6,269 nucleotides of DNA, from NCBI GenBank assembly GCA_946885765.1, contig CAMPHD010000201.1, forward strand, positions 1 to 6,269. The letters run 5' to 3'. Shown here in pieces: positions 5,178 through 6,269 of the stretch. The notes under the pieces are model-generated. The model was not told where the DNA came from. It saw only the letters and a program-made list of their open reading frames with translations, and searched no databases. The DNA comes from an uncultured Thalassospira sp. Its GTDB lineage: Bacteria; Pseudomonadota; Alphaproteobacteria; Rhodospirillales_A; Thalassospiraceae. The position numbers were made by a program, and so were the translations under genes. Position 1 is the first letter of the stretch. Each line of letters starts with the position of its first letter.

Positions 5178-5984
5178 ATGACCGACAATAGCAGCGGAAA
5201 AGGCGGGACGCGCCGTCGCAAGGGTTCAGCCATTGCCGCGATCGATACCGGTGCACGGCGCGGACTGCGGACGCGTGTCAAAAGTGCGAAGGGGCGCAAG
5301 ATTTCCTCGACCCGCTGGCTCGACCGACAGCTGAACGATCCCTACGTGCAGGAAGCCAAGCGCCTTGGCTATCGGTCGCGTGCGGCCTTCAAGCTGATTG
5401 AAATCAACAACCAGTTTGACCTGCTGCGTCCGGGCATGCGCATTGTCGACCTTGGGGCGGCACCGGGCGGCTGGACGCAGGTTGCGGTTGATATGGTCGG
5501 ATCAAAACAGGGACGTGGTCAGGTCGTCGGTCTGGATATCCTTGAATGGGAAGGGCTTCCTGGCGCTACCTGTCTGCAGGCGGACTTCCTTGATCCTGCG
5601 GCACCCGATATGATCAAGCAGGCCCTGCAGGGGCCGGTTGATGCGGTGATTTCCGATATGTCACCCGAAACCACCGGCCATCGCCAGACCGACCATATCC
5701 GTATTATTGATCTGGTCGAACATGCCTTGCTGTTTGCCGAGGAAGTTCTTGCGCCGGGGGGGATTTTCATCGCCAAGGTGTTTAAGGGCGGCACGGAAAA
5801 CGACCTTTTGAACCGGGTTAAAAAGAACTTCCGCGTTTCCAAGCATGCCAAGCCGCCGGCATCGCGCCCGGAAAGCCCGGAAGCCTATCTGATCGCTACC
5901 GGATTCCGCGGGCAGAACAATGCCGCTGATGACATTGCCAATGCAGAGTTGCGAAAAGATGACGGTTGGTCACCGGTCGAATAA
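5178..5984 (+). CDS. rlmE: 23S rRNA (uridine-2'-O)-methyltransferase RlmE (FtsJ/RrmJ)
   Basis: S-adenosylmethionine-dependent methyltransferase that 2'-O-methylates the A-loop uridine of 23S rRNA (U2552 in E. coli numbering) late in 50S assembly; the enzyme is heat-inducible in E. coli. The 268-residue product has the SAM-binding loop DLGAAPGGW (91-99) and the complete K-D-K-E catalytic set: K72 in SRAAFKL, D160 in VISDMSP, K200 in FIAKVFKGG and E235 in SPEAY. The last three spacings (40 and 35 residues) equal those of the E. coli enzyme. Relative to E. coli RlmE (about 209 residues) it has roughly 35 extra N-terminal residues, very rich in Lys, Arg, Gly and Ser, which may add rRNA contacts. 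The ATG at 5178 has AGG about eight bases upstream. The gene is probably cotranscribed with the phosphatase and ends at a strong terminator. Confidence 0.96.
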   Translation: MTDNSSGKGGTRRRKGSAIAAIDTGARRGLRTRVKSAKGRKISSTRWLDRQLNDPYVQEAKRLGYRSRAAFKLIEINNQFDLLRPGMRIVDLGAAPGGWTQVAVDMVGSKQGRGQVVGLDILEWEGLPGATCLQADFLDPAAPDMIKQALQGPVDAVISDMSPETTGHRQTDHIRIIDLVEHALLFAEEVLAPGGIFIAKVFKGGTENDLLNRVKKNFRVSKHAKPPASRPESPEAYLIATGFRGQNNAADDIANAELRKDDGWSPVE

Positions 5985-6005
5985 AATACCCGACTGGTAA
6001 AATGC

Positions 6006-6040
6006 AAAGCGCGCCAAAAGATCGGCGCGCTTTTTTATTT
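6006..6040 (+). terminator. Intrinsic terminator after rlmE
   Basis: AAAGCGCGCC (6006-6015) pairs perfectly with GGCGCGCTTT (6024-6033) across an eight-base loop, and the stem runs into six T residues followed by ATTT. It begins 22 bases after the rlmE stop and is a textbook factor-independent terminator. Confidence 0.92.
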
Positions 6041-6180
6041 GCAAAAATTCACATTTATCTCGTCCAGATTGTGTCGGGGGCGAAATATTCGTCAAGCCCT
6101 TTGCGCTAAGTCAAGAAGTACCCCGCGGGCATAATCTATACATTGGTCTAGCAAATAGCCTCCGCACCGGATGAAACAGA

Positions 6181-6256
6181 CGCAAAACTGTGCGCCCCGG
6201 GCGGGGTTTCGCTATGTCAGGATCGGTTGTGGGACCATTGATCCTTAAACGGGGTG
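6181..6256 (+). promoter_or_regulatory. Potentially structured leader before the gene at the right edge
   Basis: Three short inverted repeats follow one another: CGCA/TGCG (6181-6194), CCCC/GGGG with outer GCG/CGC (6192-6212), and AGGATC-GGT pairing with ACC and GATCCT (6219-6245, with a three-base bulge). The first two share bases and would exclude each other. The third ends six bases before GGGGTG, the likely ribosome-binding site of the next gene. This layout could be an attenuator or translational switch, but no known riboswitch class is matched, and short GC-rich repeats can occur by chance. Confidence 0.3.
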
Positions 6257-6262
6257 CAATTC

Positions 6263-6269
6263 ATGAAAC
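6263..6269 (+). CDS. Start of a rightward gene cut by the window edge
   Basis: ATG AAA C closes the window. GGGGTG at 6251-6256 is an acceptable ribosome-binding site six bases upstream, and the position after a terminator and about 220 bases of leader fits a new transcription unit. Only Met-Lys is readable, so no product can be named. Confidence 0.4.

Noticed and set aside
6165..6245. Cobalamin-riboswitch-like fragments (CGCAAAACTGTGCG and GTCAGGATCGG)
   Set aside because: Only faint similarity to two conserved boxes; the remaining core elements, including the GCCACTG box, are missing and the region is too short.

Overview
The window reads like the chromosome of a free-living, probably marine or halotolerant alphaproteobacterium, with a Thalassospira-like member of the Rhodospirillales as my best guess. 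Four things point that way: the gene repertoire, moderate GC content, a GGAAC-N16-CGTT motif of the kind used by the alphaproteobacterial general stress sigma factor EcfG, and a Ppx/GppA phosphatase gene next to an rRNA methyltransferase gene. The genus is inference; there is no 16S or other decisive marker here.

Layout: (1) 1-635 holds the first codons of a leftward gene that runs off the window, then a rightward reading frame that looks like a decayed periplasmic substrate-binding protein gene. (2) 636-1130 shows no convincing gene but contains a perfect CRP-type palindrome. (3) 1131-1580 is a cold-shock-protein gene with a candidate promoter, a leader of about 140 nt and a strong terminator. 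(4) 1647-2321 encodes 5-formyltetrahydrofolate cyclo-ligase. It is convergent, with a gap of only 5 bp, to (5) 2327-3238, an ectoine hydroxylase gene (ectD) on the minus strand. (6) 3468-3761 is a leftward operon of two tRNA-Gln(CUG) genes with a promoter that resembles stable-RNA promoters. (7) 3940-5984 is a rightward pair, a Ppx/GppA-family phosphatase and the 23S rRNA 2'-O-methyltransferase RlmE, closed by a strong intrinsic terminator. (8) 6040-6269 is a leader with possible hairpins leading to a start codon at the right edge.

Most genes are housekeeping. The most interesting stretch is the upstream region of ectD. It has an EcfG-type promoter, a perfect 16-bp palindrome just downstream of the predicted transcription start, and an ideal Shine-Dalgarno six bases from the ATG. 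No ectABC genes lie next to ectD in this window. The simplest reading is a stand-alone 5-hydroxyectoine gene wired to the general stress response and possibly gated by a second, unidentified regulator. I found no CRISPR array, insertion sequence, phage gene or obvious new defence system.
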